A stretch of 10,504 bases of DNA from CAZGVW01 sp964529265 (GTDB lineage: Bacteria; Planctomycetota; Phycisphaerae; Phycisphaerales; UBA1924). Positions 1-5,555 of the stretch are shown in pieces. Position numbers and translations under genes: made by a program. Under the pieces are notes generated by a model. That model was not told the origin of the DNA. It searched no databases and saw nothing but the letters and a program-made list of their open reading frames with translations. The stretch is taken from assembly GCA_964529265.1 (NCBI GenBank), contig CAZGVW010000035.1, positions 1-10,504 of the forward strand, in the 5' to 3' direction. Every line of letters starts with the position of its first letter. The first letter of the stretch is position 1.

Positions 1-684
1 CTCCATCGCCAGATCGACCTCGACAAGTGGGAGGCCGTACGCCTTCGCTGCCCCCTCTCGGCCACCCTCAGTTCTCACAGCCCGCAGGATTGCTTCAAGG
101 GTGTACTTCGACGGGAGCAGTGGCTGACCAAACTGGTATTCTGGGTCCATCATCACTGCCTTCTCGTGGCGGTGAAACAGCCGAAACCTTCGGGGTAGGC
201 CGCTGTCATAGTAGGCAAGATCCCTCTGATAGAGTTCGGCAACCTCTTGAATCATCGTCTGATCCTTGCCTCCCCTCCCCGTGACCTGCCGATACAAAGC
301 GTCCTCCGCGTCAAGATTGTCCAATCCGTCGACTTGGACGAAGATCTGCCCATCGTGGTAGATGATCTTGTGCTTCCGGGCCAGCGGATAGTCGATGCCA
401 TGCCTATTACGCACCCACTCAATGGCTTCCCGGATCTTCGGCAGTTTGATCTGCGGATCGAATAGCTGGATTGCACGGATAGCTTGCAACTGAACAAAGT
501 CGAGAAACGTGATTGTCCGACTCGGATCTCCCTCCAGTTGCGGACGGATTACCGGCTCGGACTGACTCGTGCCATGCGCCCACCTTGAGGCCGTGCGCAC
601 GGACGGAATGCGCGCATAGCGCGCTGCCTCAGCAGGCGTGTACAGACCAACGCCGAGCAAACTCTCCGCAGGTTGGGTCACCAT
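1..684 (-). CDS. DUF433-domain antitoxin-like protein (partial, 3' end beyond the left edge)
   Basis: The frame is open from ATG at 684 to the left edge (228 codons, no stop seen). A stop (TGA at 702-700) lies just upstream, and the only ATG between is at 684, so the start is well fixed; there is no clear Shine-Dalgarno. Residues about 14-36 (YTPAEAARYARIP ... SRW) look like a MerR/VapB45-like HTH. Residues about 170-228 (HEKAVMMDPEYQFGQPLLPS, then a helix with EGG-REGAAKAYGL and EVDLAME) match the DUF433 pattern of DP-x-x-x-x-G-x-P, a hydrophobic helix and a second helix before a V-x-x-A motif. Proteins with this HTH plus DUF433 layout are usually antitoxins whose partner is a PIN-like toxin encoded next to them; any partner would lie beyond the left edge. 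The gene uses AGG, AGA and CTA codons and is less GC-rich than its neighbours, which suggests transfer. The family call is firm; the toxin-antitoxin role is inferred. Confidence 0.8.
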   Translation of the reverse strand, partial: MVTQPAESLLGVGLYTPAEAARYARIPSVRTASRWAHGTSQSEPVIRPQLEGDPSRTITFLDFVQLQAIRAIQLFDPQIKLPKIREAIEWVRNRHGIDYPLARKHKIIYHDGQIFVQVDGLDNLDAEDALYRQVTGRGGKDQTMIQEVAELYQRDLAYYDSGLPRRFRLFHRHEKAVMMDPEYQFGQPLLPSKYTLEAILRAVRTEGGREGAAKAYGLPLVEVDLAME

Positions 685-1045
685 TGAGGATGCGATTGAT
701 CAAGTGGCGTGCCAAGCCACCTCTGGGGCCACCATTCTGAAGGGACGAGAACCCGACAGCATCCTGACAATAGCCAACCGCCTCACCGCCCGCCGACCCT
801 GTCCCCCTTTTGGGCTCGCGCCGCTATCCGCCCAAGGCCCGGCGTGGCGAGCCCTTCAAAGGCCCGCCGAGCCCTTTCCGACCCTGTCGGAAGCCGAAAC
901 CCGGATGCCCGGCGCGGGGAACGATGCCCCGAAAAGGGGTATCCCTTCGAACCTAAAATCGCCCGAATGCGACGCAACGGGTTGCAGCGGGGCGGTTTAT
1001 GGCCGAACGCGGCGTGTTCAGAGTCTGAGCGGGCCTCCATGATAT
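685..1045. other. Non-coding stretch with several hairpins
   Basis: I see no convincing gene here; the open frames are arginine-, proline- and serine-rich artefacts of GC-rich DNA. The stretch holds overlapping palindromes next to the DUF433 start (696-720), a long imperfect inverted repeat (806-819 with 847-862, core arms GGGCTCGC/GCGAGCCC), a perfect 7-nt inverted repeat TTCCGAC-cct-GTCGGAA (876-892) and a CCCC-gaaaa-GGGG hairpin (927-939). The promoter of the DUF433 gene should lie here, but I cannot point to a good one. Confidence 0.5.
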
Positions 1046-1067
1046 GGTTCGAGTCCTGCCAGGCCCA
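1046..1067 (+). other. tRNA 3'-end fragment, probable attachment site remnant
   Basis: The bases GGTTCGAGTCCTGC followed by CAGGCCCA fit tRNA positions 52-73: two stem bases, the T loop TTCGAGT (1048-1054), the 3' side of the T stem CCTGC, an acceptor strand CAGGCCC (1060-1066) and discriminator A (1067). The 5' side of the T stem matches only at its last two bases, and no anticodon or D arm precedes it, so it is not a whole tRNA. The matching 5' end would be GGGCCTG, as in many tRNA-Ile genes, but I do not assign an isotype. The next bases are CTT, not an encoded CCA. A 3' fragment with a native-looking terminator just behind it is what integration into a tRNA gene leaves at the far end of the element, which would extend to the left. 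Confidence 0.5.
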
Positions 1068-1072
1068 CTTTC

Positions 1073-1090
1073 GCAGCGTGTTGACGCTGC
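1073..1090 (+). repeat. Small perfect hairpin behind the tRNA fragment
   Basis: A 7-bp stem (GCAGCGT with ACGCTGC) encloses the loop GTTG. It sits between the tRNA 3' fragment and the main terminator. It could be part of a tRNA trailer or a first terminator stem; it has no T tract of its own. Confidence 0.4.
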
Positions 1091-1093
1091 AAG

Positions 1094-1133
1094 AAACAAA
1101 GACCCGGCGCATTGGCGCCGGGTCTCTTTGTTT
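1094..1133. terminator. Bidirectional rho-independent terminator
   Basis: A 10-bp GC stem (GACCCGGCGC at 1101-1110 with GCGCCGGGTC at 1115-1124, loop ATTG) is flanked by AAACAAA on the left and TTTGTTT on the right. It therefore has a T tract on either strand. It lies 20 nt past the stop of the DUF892 gene on the minus strand and about 27 nt past the tRNA 3' fragment on the plus strand. The same stem sequence returns at 1867-1904. Confidence 0.85.
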
Positions 1134-1153
1134 GGGTGGGGTCGCCCGTCCGG

Positions 1154-1666
1154 TCACGCCTTCGGAGAAACGACGTTGACCTCCGACTCGGCGATCTCCG
1201 TCAGCGTCTGATCGGCGGCCTTCTCCTCGTCGAGGGTCTGGGTCAGGACATCGGCGATGTCGGGGCGGCCGACATGGGTTGCGAGGCTGCGCGCGGTTCC
1301 GTAGCCGGCGATCTCGTAGTGCTCGACGCGCTGCGCGGCGGCGATGAGCGCGGCGTCGCGCACGTGGTCGTCGCCCTTGGCTTCGATCATTTCCTCGCCT
1401 TCGCTGATCAGGCCCTTCATGGCGTCGCACGTTTCGCGGCTGGGCTCGCGATCGAGCATCTGGAACACTCGCTCCAGCCGCTCGACGTGCCGCCGGGTCT
1501 CGCCGAGGTGCTCCCGGAAGGCGCTCTGCAGCCCCGGGCTCGTCGCGGCGTCGGCCATCTTCGGCAGGGCGTCGCAGAGTCGCTTCTCGGCGTCATACAG
1601 ATCCTCGACCTGCTCGATGAGCAGATCCTGCAGGCTCTCGAACTTCGTGCTGTTGAAAAGCTTCAT
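1154..1666 (-). CDS. YciE/YciF ferroxidase family protein (DUF892)
   Basis: The 170-residue product starts MKLFNSTKFESLQDLLIEQV, followed by EDLYDAEKRL, the classic opening of the DUF892 (YciE/YciF) family, and has the family's usual length. It is all helical. The metal-binding residues expected of this ferritin-like four-helix bundle are plausible as E and H in EDLYDAEKRL (about 21-30), FREHLGETRRHVERLERVF (about 51-69), EHYEIAGYGTA (about 114-124) and DEEKAAD (about 145-151). I chose ATG at 1666 because GGAG lies 6 nt upstream; a TTG at 1678 would overlap that site. In enterobacteria YciE and YciF are stress-induced and their physiological role is poorly known. It is a single-gene unit here with its own terminator and no related neighbours. 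The soluble, exported-signal-free sequence sets it apart from the secreted proteins next to it. Confidence 0.93.
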   Translation of the reverse strand: MKLFNSTKFESLQDLLIEQVEDLYDAEKRLCDALPKMADAATSPGLQSAFREHLGETRRHVERLERVFQMLDREPSRETCDAMKGLISEGEEMIEAKGDDHVRDAALIAAAQRVEHYEIAGYGTARSLATHVGRPDIADVLTQTLDEEKAADQTLTEIAESEVNVVSPKA

Positions 1667-1967
1667 GGCTCGCTCCAATCAAATCGGGTTTGCGTTCAGC
1701 AGCCATGTTTGCGTCTCGGCATGAGCCGGGGCTGAAGCGCGCGTGAAAAGGGCTCAATGCCCGGCGAAGTGTTTCACGTGCTTCTCGTTTGGAGGGGCCG
1801 CGCGGATGCCGGCGCCGACGAACCCCGATCGACCGGCCATTGCCGCGGGCACGAGAACACACGAAGACAACAGACCCGGCGCATCATGGCGCCGGGTCTG
1901 TTGTGGTCGCTGTCTCAAGCCGCGGGCGATGCCGGGGCCCGGGCCCGGGGGCGGGGCCGGGGGCGAC
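1667..1967. other. Intergenic stretch with an inverted repeat and a terminator
   Basis: This gap separates the DUF892 start from the stop of the next minus-strand gene. It holds the terminator at 1867-1904 and a perfect 7-nt inverted repeat, CGTGAAA (1742-1748) and TTTCACG (1772-1778), about three helical turns apart and 76 nt upstream of the DUF892 start. It also holds a very GC-rich run at 1928-1966. I find no convincing sigma70 promoter for the DUF892 gene and no gene. Confidence 0.5.
1867..1904 (-). terminator. Terminator hairpin after the first HAF gene
   Basis: A perfect 16-bp stem (ACAACA plus GACCCGGCGC, paired with GCGCCGGGTC plus TGTTGT) encloses the loop ATCATG. It lies 63 nt past the stop codon at 1968 on the minus strand. 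The T tract is weak, so termination is likely but not certain. The core arms are identical to those of the hairpin at 1094-1133. Confidence 0.7.
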
Positions 1968-3251
1968 TCAGGGGCAGGCGCCCCATCCGCCGAGCAGCAG
2001 AGCCAGGTCGCTTGCGTTTACGCCGCCGCCATCGAGATCGGCGGGCGTATCCATCTGGCCCCACGATCCCAGCAGCAGGGCAAGATCGGATGTGCCGACG
2101 AAGCCGTCGCCGTTGAGGTCGGCGGGGCAATCGGGCACGATTCGGATGCGGAAGGACTGGTAGGGGAATGGGAAGGGCGCGGTCGCCAGGTGGCCGAAGC
2201 CGATGATCGTGCGCGCATCGGGAGAAATGTCCGTCAGGCCGTCGATCTGGAAGTCGGGATCGAGCGTGATCCCGTTCGCGCTCAGGAAGTCGCGGATATC
2301 CACCATGCCGGTGTTCTCGGTCCACATGAAGCCGGTGGTGGTCGAGAAGGGGCCGTTGAAGACGAAGTAGTTCGTGCCGACGATCACGCTGCCGTCGCCC
2401 GACGCGGCGTCGGCGAAGGAGCGGCCGATCTGCACGGCCGTGCCGGGGAGCACGCCGAGGGAATGTTCAACCCATGAGCCGCCCTCGAAGACCCATCGCG
2501 TCGCGACGGGCGCGTTCCGGGTCATGCTCCAGGAATCGCCGACGACGGTCGAGCCGTCGCTGCTCACGGCCCACGCCTCGGCGAAGCCCTTGTCATTGCT
2601 TCCCGGGTGCAGGACGGTCTTGACGCCGTTCACCCACACCGTCGGCTGCCAGGCGCCGCTCGTGTGCTCCTCCCAGCCCGCGATGACGGACCCGTCGGAG
2701 TTCGCGCCGTTGGCGCGGCTGCTGCGCATCGAGGGGGCGCCGATGAGGCTCTGCGTGCCTCCTGCGGAGGTCCACTGCATGGCGTGGGCGCTCCCGCCGC
2801 CGACGGCGCCGGGCCGCCAGTAGAGGCCGATCATCGTCACGCCGTCGCCGGAGATGCCCCACGCCGAGCTGTAACTGCTATCGAGCATGCCCCCGTCGGG
2901 CGGGAGCGGAAAGCCCTCTTCCCAGAACCCATCGTGCCATACGCCCGCGATGGCTTTCATGTCTTCCGAGAGAATCGTCGCGGAAATCCGCAGGCCGTCG
3001 TCGGAGACGTCGGGGATTCCTGCGCCCGTGCCGAGCACGGGCACGGTGGCGCCGCCGAGCAGCACGACGCCCTCGGCCTCCGTCCACCTGAACGTTTCGT
3101 AGGCGCCGTCGGCCGTGTTGCCGACGATCACCGAGCCGTCCGCCGAGACGCCGGAGGCCGTGACTCCATCGCCGATGAAGTCGAGCGTGACGCCGGCGTG
3201 CGCGCCCGGCGCGCCGGCGAACGCCGTCAAGAGCATGATGAACCCGCGCAT
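1968..3251 (-). CDS. Secreted HAF-repeat protein with dockerin-like tail (paralog A)
   Basis: The 427-residue product has a short signal peptide (MRGFIMLLTAFAGAPGAHA). It then carries successive HAF-type repeats with the signature of S-x-D-G-S-x-I-V-G: GVSADGSVIVGN, GISGDGVTMIGLY, ANSDGSVIAGWE, AVSSDGSTVVGDS, AASGDGSVIVGTN and DISPDARTIIGFG. Residues 375-427 form the dockerin-like double EF-hand. I placed the start at ATG 3251 because GGAG lies 8 nt upstream and the signal peptide begins there; the longer frame to 3443 would overlap the upstream gene and is arginine-rich. HAF repeats are found in extracellular proteins and probably form a propeller-like fold; no enzymatic motif is visible. 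The gene starts 29 nt after its paralog's stop, with no terminator between, so the two are probably cotranscribed. Exact ligand or role is unknown. Confidence 0.9.
   Translation of the reverse strand: MRGFIMLLTAFAGAPGAHAGVTLDFIGDGVTASGVSADGSVIVGNTADGAYETFRWTEAEGVVLLGGATVPVLGTGAGIPDVSDDGLRISATILSEDMKAIAGVWHDGFWEEGFPLPPDGGMLDSSYSSAWGISGDGVTMIGLYWRPGAVGGGSAHAMQWTSAGGTQSLIGAPSMRSSRANGANSDGSVIAGWEEHTSGAWQPTVWVNGVKTVLHPGSNDKGFAEAWAVSSDGSTVVGDSWSMTRNAPVATRWVFEGGSWVEHSLGVLPGTAVQIGRSFADAASGDGSVIVGTNYFVFNGPFSTTTGFMWTENTGMVDIRDFLSANGITLDPDFQIDGLTDISPDARTIIGFGHLATAPFPFPYQSFRIRIVPDCPADLNGDGFVGTSDLALLLGSWGQMDTPADLDGGGVNASDLALLLGGWGACP
1971..2129 (-). repeat. Dockerin-like anchor module, copy 1
   Basis: This encodes the last 53 residues of paralog A: Cys, then calcium loop 1 (DLNGDGFVGTSDL), LALLLGSWG, a short linker, loop 2 (DLDGGGVNASDL), ALLLGGWG and a final ACP. 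Loop 2 has Gly where the fifth ligand Asp is expected. Cys residues at positions 1 and 52 of the module could form a disulfide that clamps its ends. Confidence 0.85.
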
Positions 3252-3280
3252 GATCCGTCTCCGTATCCGTCGTTGTTCAG

Positions 3281-4561
3281 TTATTCGCACGCGCCCCACG
3301 AGCCCAGCATCTGCGCCAGGTCGGAAGCGCCCACGCCGTCGCCATCGAAGTCCGCCGGCACGCCCGACTGGCCCCACGATCCGAGCAGCAGCGCGAGGTC
3401 GCCCGCGCCGACCAGGCCGTCGCCATCGAGGTCCGATGGGCAATCCGAGGTGATGGTGATTCGGAACGAACTGATGAGCAGTGACTCGGGGTCCTGACGA
3501 CCGATGCCGATGATCGTGTGACCATCCGGCGAGATGTCCGACAACTCGGCGATGCTGAAATCCGGATCGAGCTTCACGCCGTTCGCGGCGAGGAAATCGC
3601 GGATGTTCACCATTCCCGTCTCCTGCGTCCAGATGAAGCCGGTCGCGCTCGAGAAGGGGCCGTTGAAGAAGAAGTAGTTCGTGCCGATGATCACGCTTCC
3701 ATCCGCGGATGCGCCGTTCGCGAACGACCTACCGGATTGAATCGGCGTGCCGGGCAGCACGCCCAGCGGAAACTCGTCCCACTCGGCGCCGTCAAACACC
3801 CAGCGCGTCGCGATCGGCGCCTGTTGCGTCTGGCTGTAGCCGCTGCCGACCACCGTTGACCCATCGTTGCTCACGGCCCACGCCTGCCCGCCTCCGCTGA
3901 ACTCATCCACAGGCTGCAGGATCGTCTTCGCGCCGTTCACCCAGACCGTCGGCTGCCAGGGCCCGGTCGGGCTCGCCTCCCAGCCGGCGATCACCGAGCC
4001 GTCGAAGTTCGCGCCGTTCGCGCGGCTGCTCGCCGCGCCAGGCATGCTCAGGCTGACCGTGCCCGCGGCGGATGTCCACTGCATGGCGTGCGCAGCGCCG
4101 CCTCCGCCGGGGTTTCCGGGGCGCCAGTAGAGGCCGACGGCCTTCAGGCCATCTCCCGTGATTCCCCATGCGCTGCTGTAGCTGCTGTCGATTGCGCCTC
4201 CATCAGGCGGAAGCGGCCAGCACTCCTCCCAGAACCCGTCGTGCCAGACGCCGCACATCTGGTGCTGATCTTCAGAGAGGATTGTCGCCGAGATCCGGGC
4301 GCCGTCGTCGGACACCTCAGGCGCGCCCGCGCCCGTCCCGAGCACCGGAACCGTCGCGGCGCCGAGGCGCACGACGCCGGTCTCGGCCGTCCACCGGAAC
4401 GTCTCGTACGAGTTGTCTGCCACGATGTTTCCAACGATCACCGATCCATCGGCCGAAACGCCCGATGCGCCGATGCCGTCGCCGATGAACTCGAACGTCA
4501 CTCCGCCCTGCGCGCTTCCGGCAACACACGTCAGCGCAAGAACTGTCATGAGTCTGCACAT
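3281..4561 (-). CDS. Secreted HAF-repeat protein with dockerin-like tail (paralog B)
   Basis: The 426-residue product aligns with paralog A over its whole length with very few gaps and about two thirds identity by eye. It has a signal peptide (MCRLMTVLALTCVAGSAQG), six HAF-type repeats (GVSADGSVIVGN, GITGDGLKAVGLY, ANFDGSVIAGWE, AVSNDGSTVVGSG, GASADGSVIIGTN, DISPDGHTIIGIG) and a 53-residue dockerin-like tail (374-426). Conserved segments between paralogs, such as GVWHDGFWEE, PLPPDGG, DSSYSSAWGI and GTNYF-FNGPFS, suggest a shared ligand or structural core. The start at ATG 4561 has GGAG 9 nt upstream (GGAGACAGGAC); a second ATG at 4549 would cut the signal peptide short. It is the first gene of the A/B pair, and a 16-nt palindrome lies in its leader. 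Function beyond export and docking is not known. Confidence 0.9.
   Translation of the reverse strand: MCRLMTVLALTCVAGSAQGGVTFEFIGDGIGASGVSADGSVIVGNIVADNSYETFRWTAETGVVRLGAATVPVLGTGAGAPEVSDDGARISATILSEDQHQMCGVWHDGFWEECWPLPPDGGAIDSSYSSAWGITGDGLKAVGLYWRPGNPGGGGAAHAMQWTSAAGTVSLSMPGAASSRANGANFDGSVIAGWEASPTGPWQPTVWVNGAKTILQPVDEFSGGGQAWAVSNDGSTVVGSGYSQTQQAPIATRWVFDGAEWDEFPLGVLPGTPIQSGRSFANGASADGSVIIGTNYFFFNGPFSSATGFIWTQETGMVNIRDFLAANGVKLDPDFSIAELSDISPDGHTIIGIGRQDPESLLISSFRITITSDCPSDLDGDGLVGAGDLALLLGSWGQSGVPADFDGDGVGASDLAQMLGSWGACE
3284..3442 (-). repeat. Dockerin-like anchor module, copy 2
   Basis: This encodes the last 53 residues of paralog B. Both calcium loops are intact here (DLDGDGLVGAGDL and DFDGDGVGASDL), which makes it the best-preserved copy in the window. 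Cys is present at module positions 1 and 52, and the protein ends in Glu where copies 1 and 3 end in Pro. Confidence 0.85.
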
Positions 4562-4576
4562 GTCCTGTCTCCACGG

Positions 4577-4592
4577 TCGGCCGCGCGGCCGA
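4577..4592. promoter_or_regulatory. Perfect 16-nt palindrome in the leader of paralog B
   Basis: TCGGCCGCGCGGCCGA is its own reverse complement and lies 15 nt upstream of the start codon at 4561, just before the GGAG ribosome site. It could be an operator or a leader hairpin. In DNA this GC-rich a chance palindrome is possible. Confidence 0.35.
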
Positions 4593-4616
4593 TTGCCTCG
4601 CCGGATGTTTGGAGGA

Positions 4617-4644
4617 GAGGGGCGGGCTCAACGTCCCGCCCCTC
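4617..4644 (-). terminator. Terminator hairpin after the PEP-CTERM gene
   Basis: A perfect 10-bp stem (GAGGGGCGGG with CCCGCCCCTC) encloses an 8-nt loop. It starts 39 nt past the stop codon on the minus strand, ahead of the A/B pair. There is no long T tract, so some read-through into paralog B is possible. Confidence 0.65.
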
Positions 4645-4683
4645 CGCTTTGCCTTCGCGTGTGTTGCTTCCCTCGGTTTCCGA

Positions 4684-5319
4684 TCACCCGCGGCGGCGAC
4701 GCAGGAACGCGCCGCCCGCAACGCCGAGGATCGCGAGCGCGCCGGGCGTCGGAACGGCGTTCCACGACAGATTGTCCACGTACGTGGTCGGGCCGAAGCC
4801 GAAACCGAGCACGCGCACGTCGTCGAACACCATGCCGTCGGCGGTCGTGATGTTGTACCACGAGTTCCCGACGCCGCCCCACGCCGGGGTGAACGGCGCC
4901 GCCGCGACCTCAACGCCGTCGTTGAACACGAACACGACCAGCCCGCCGCCGAATGGCGAGGGCGGACCTGACGGATCCCACGCCTGGAACGAAATCTCGG
5001 TGAGGTCCTGCTCGAACGTCATGAACACGCCGAAGTTGCCGAAGTAGGAGTTGGCCGTGCCGAGCGGCCAACCGGCCCCGGGCGCAAAATCGCCGACGAC
5101 CGGAACGCTGTCGCCCGCCTGGATCGTCACGCCATGGCTGGCCTGCCATGTCGTCGCCGGAACGACGCCCGTCGGCGTGCCGGGCTCATCGAAGTTCAGC
5201 GTCGTGCCCGTGTACTGCGGCGCGCTGACGCCCTGCGTGACCGTGATGCTCGCGAGCGCCGAAGCGCCGCTCGCCGCGGCGACGGTCGCCGCCACCGACA
5301 TGCTCTGAATGAGACGCAT
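4684..5319 (-). CDS. PEP-CTERM-type sorting domain protein, jelly-roll-like
   Basis: The 211-residue product has a signal peptide (MRLIQSMSVAATVAAASG, then ASALA, cleavage near residue 23). A single beta-rich domain follows (about 24-185), with the layout of the secreted lectin-like or choice-of-anchor domains: LNFDEPGTP, FGVFMTFEQDLTEISFQAWD, VVFVFNDG, FDDVRVLGFGFG and a closing YVDNLSWN. The last 23 residues are VPTPGALAILGVAGGAF followed by LRRRRG, a PEP-CTERM variant with the motif, a membrane-spanning stretch and a basic end. Such tails are removed by an exosortase during export to the surface or matrix; no exosortase is in the window. The start at ATG 5319 has an excellent GGAGGAAA 4-11 nt upstream; the frame extended to 5466 is arginine-rich and overlaps the promoter. 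Transcription starts from the promoter at 5450-5478. The ligand is unknown. Confidence 0.9.
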   Translation of the reverse strand: MRLIQSMSVAATVAAASGASALASITVTQGVSAPQYTGTTLNFDEPGTPTGVVPATTWQASHGVTIQAGDSVPVVGDFAPGAGWPLGTANSYFGNFGVFMTFEQDLTEISFQAWDPSGPPSPFGGGLVVFVFNDGVEVAAAPFTPAWGGVGNSWYNITTADGMVFDDVRVLGFGFGPTTYVDNLSWNAVPTPGALAILGVAGGAFLRRRRG

Positions 5320-5449
5320 TTGCTTTCCTCCAGGTCTGTGAGGTCTGTCTCGGGCGCCGCGGCTGGACCCTTCCGAGCCGCCGGCCCCGCCTGATCTGCG
5401 ATGCGAGCGGAGCCACCCTGCCCGCCGCGATAACCCACCAACGACCGCG

Positions 5450-5478
5450 AAGATAGTGGCCCGCATTCGTCACGTCAA
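5450..5478 (-). promoter_or_regulatory. Sigma70-type promoter for the PEP-CTERM gene
   Basis: On the minus strand, TTGACG (5478-5473) and TATCTT (5455-5450) are separated by exactly 17 nt. The predicted transcript would start near 5443 and have a leader of about 125 nt. This is the best promoter match in the window. Confidence 0.7.
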
Positions 5479-5479
5479 G

Positions 5480-5493
5480 TGTCACGTGTGACA
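5480..5493. promoter_or_regulatory. Operator-like inverted repeat between divergent genes
   Basis: TGTCAC-GT-GTGACA is a perfect 6-bp inverted repeat with a 2-nt spacer. Its centre is near -43 of the minus-strand promoter, a normal activator position, and about 20 nt upstream of the plus-strand -10 box, where it would cover the -35 region. It could therefore switch the two genes in opposite directions. The regulator cannot be named from the site alone. Confidence 0.5.
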
Positions 5494-5503
5494 TTTTGGG
5501 TGA

Positions 5504-5509
5504 TATATT
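5504..5509 (+). promoter_or_regulatory. Probable -10 box for the plus-strand unknown gene
   Basis: TATATT lies in the only AT-rich patch of the region (5494-5510) and about 45 nt upstream of the start at 5556. The expected -35 position falls in the inverted repeat at 5480-5493 and matches the consensus poorly, so activation by the bound protein is plausible. Confidence 0.45.
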
Positions 5510-5555
5510 TCTTGCCAAGTCCAAGAGACCCCTGTATCCTGCCCCCAGAAGCGAC

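Noticed and set aside
985..1070. A complete tRNA or tmRNA gene
   Set aside because: Only the T loop and acceptor 3' strand fit. The T stem is not paired beyond two bases, no anticodon or D arm precedes it, and no tmRNA 5' end or tag frame is seen upstream.
783..1430. Minus-strand open frame of 215 codons overlapping the DUF892 gene
   Set aside because: It is made almost only of Arg, Ala and Gly in its first half, crosses the terminator at 1094-1133 and overlaps a gene with a clear family match in another frame.
1928..1966. GC-rich run as a possible structured site
   Set aside because: The run of GGGGCC and CGGGGG blocks is self-complementary by composition. It lies past the stop codon of paralog A and shows no ordered hairpin beyond GGGCCCGGGCCC-like simple pairing.
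3252..3443. Longer N-terminus for HAF paralog A
   Set aside because: The extra 64 residues are Arg- and Gly-rich, overlap the coding end of paralog B and would bury the signal peptide. ATG 3251 has a good ribosome site.
5320..5466. Longer N-terminus for the PEP-CTERM protein
   Set aside because: It would place the start over the promoter -10 region and hide the signal peptide; ATG 5319 has a near-perfect ribosome site.
5496..5555. TTG start 20 codons upstream for the unknown plus-strand gene
   Set aside because: This codon lies before the TATATT box and so would not be in the predicted transcript.
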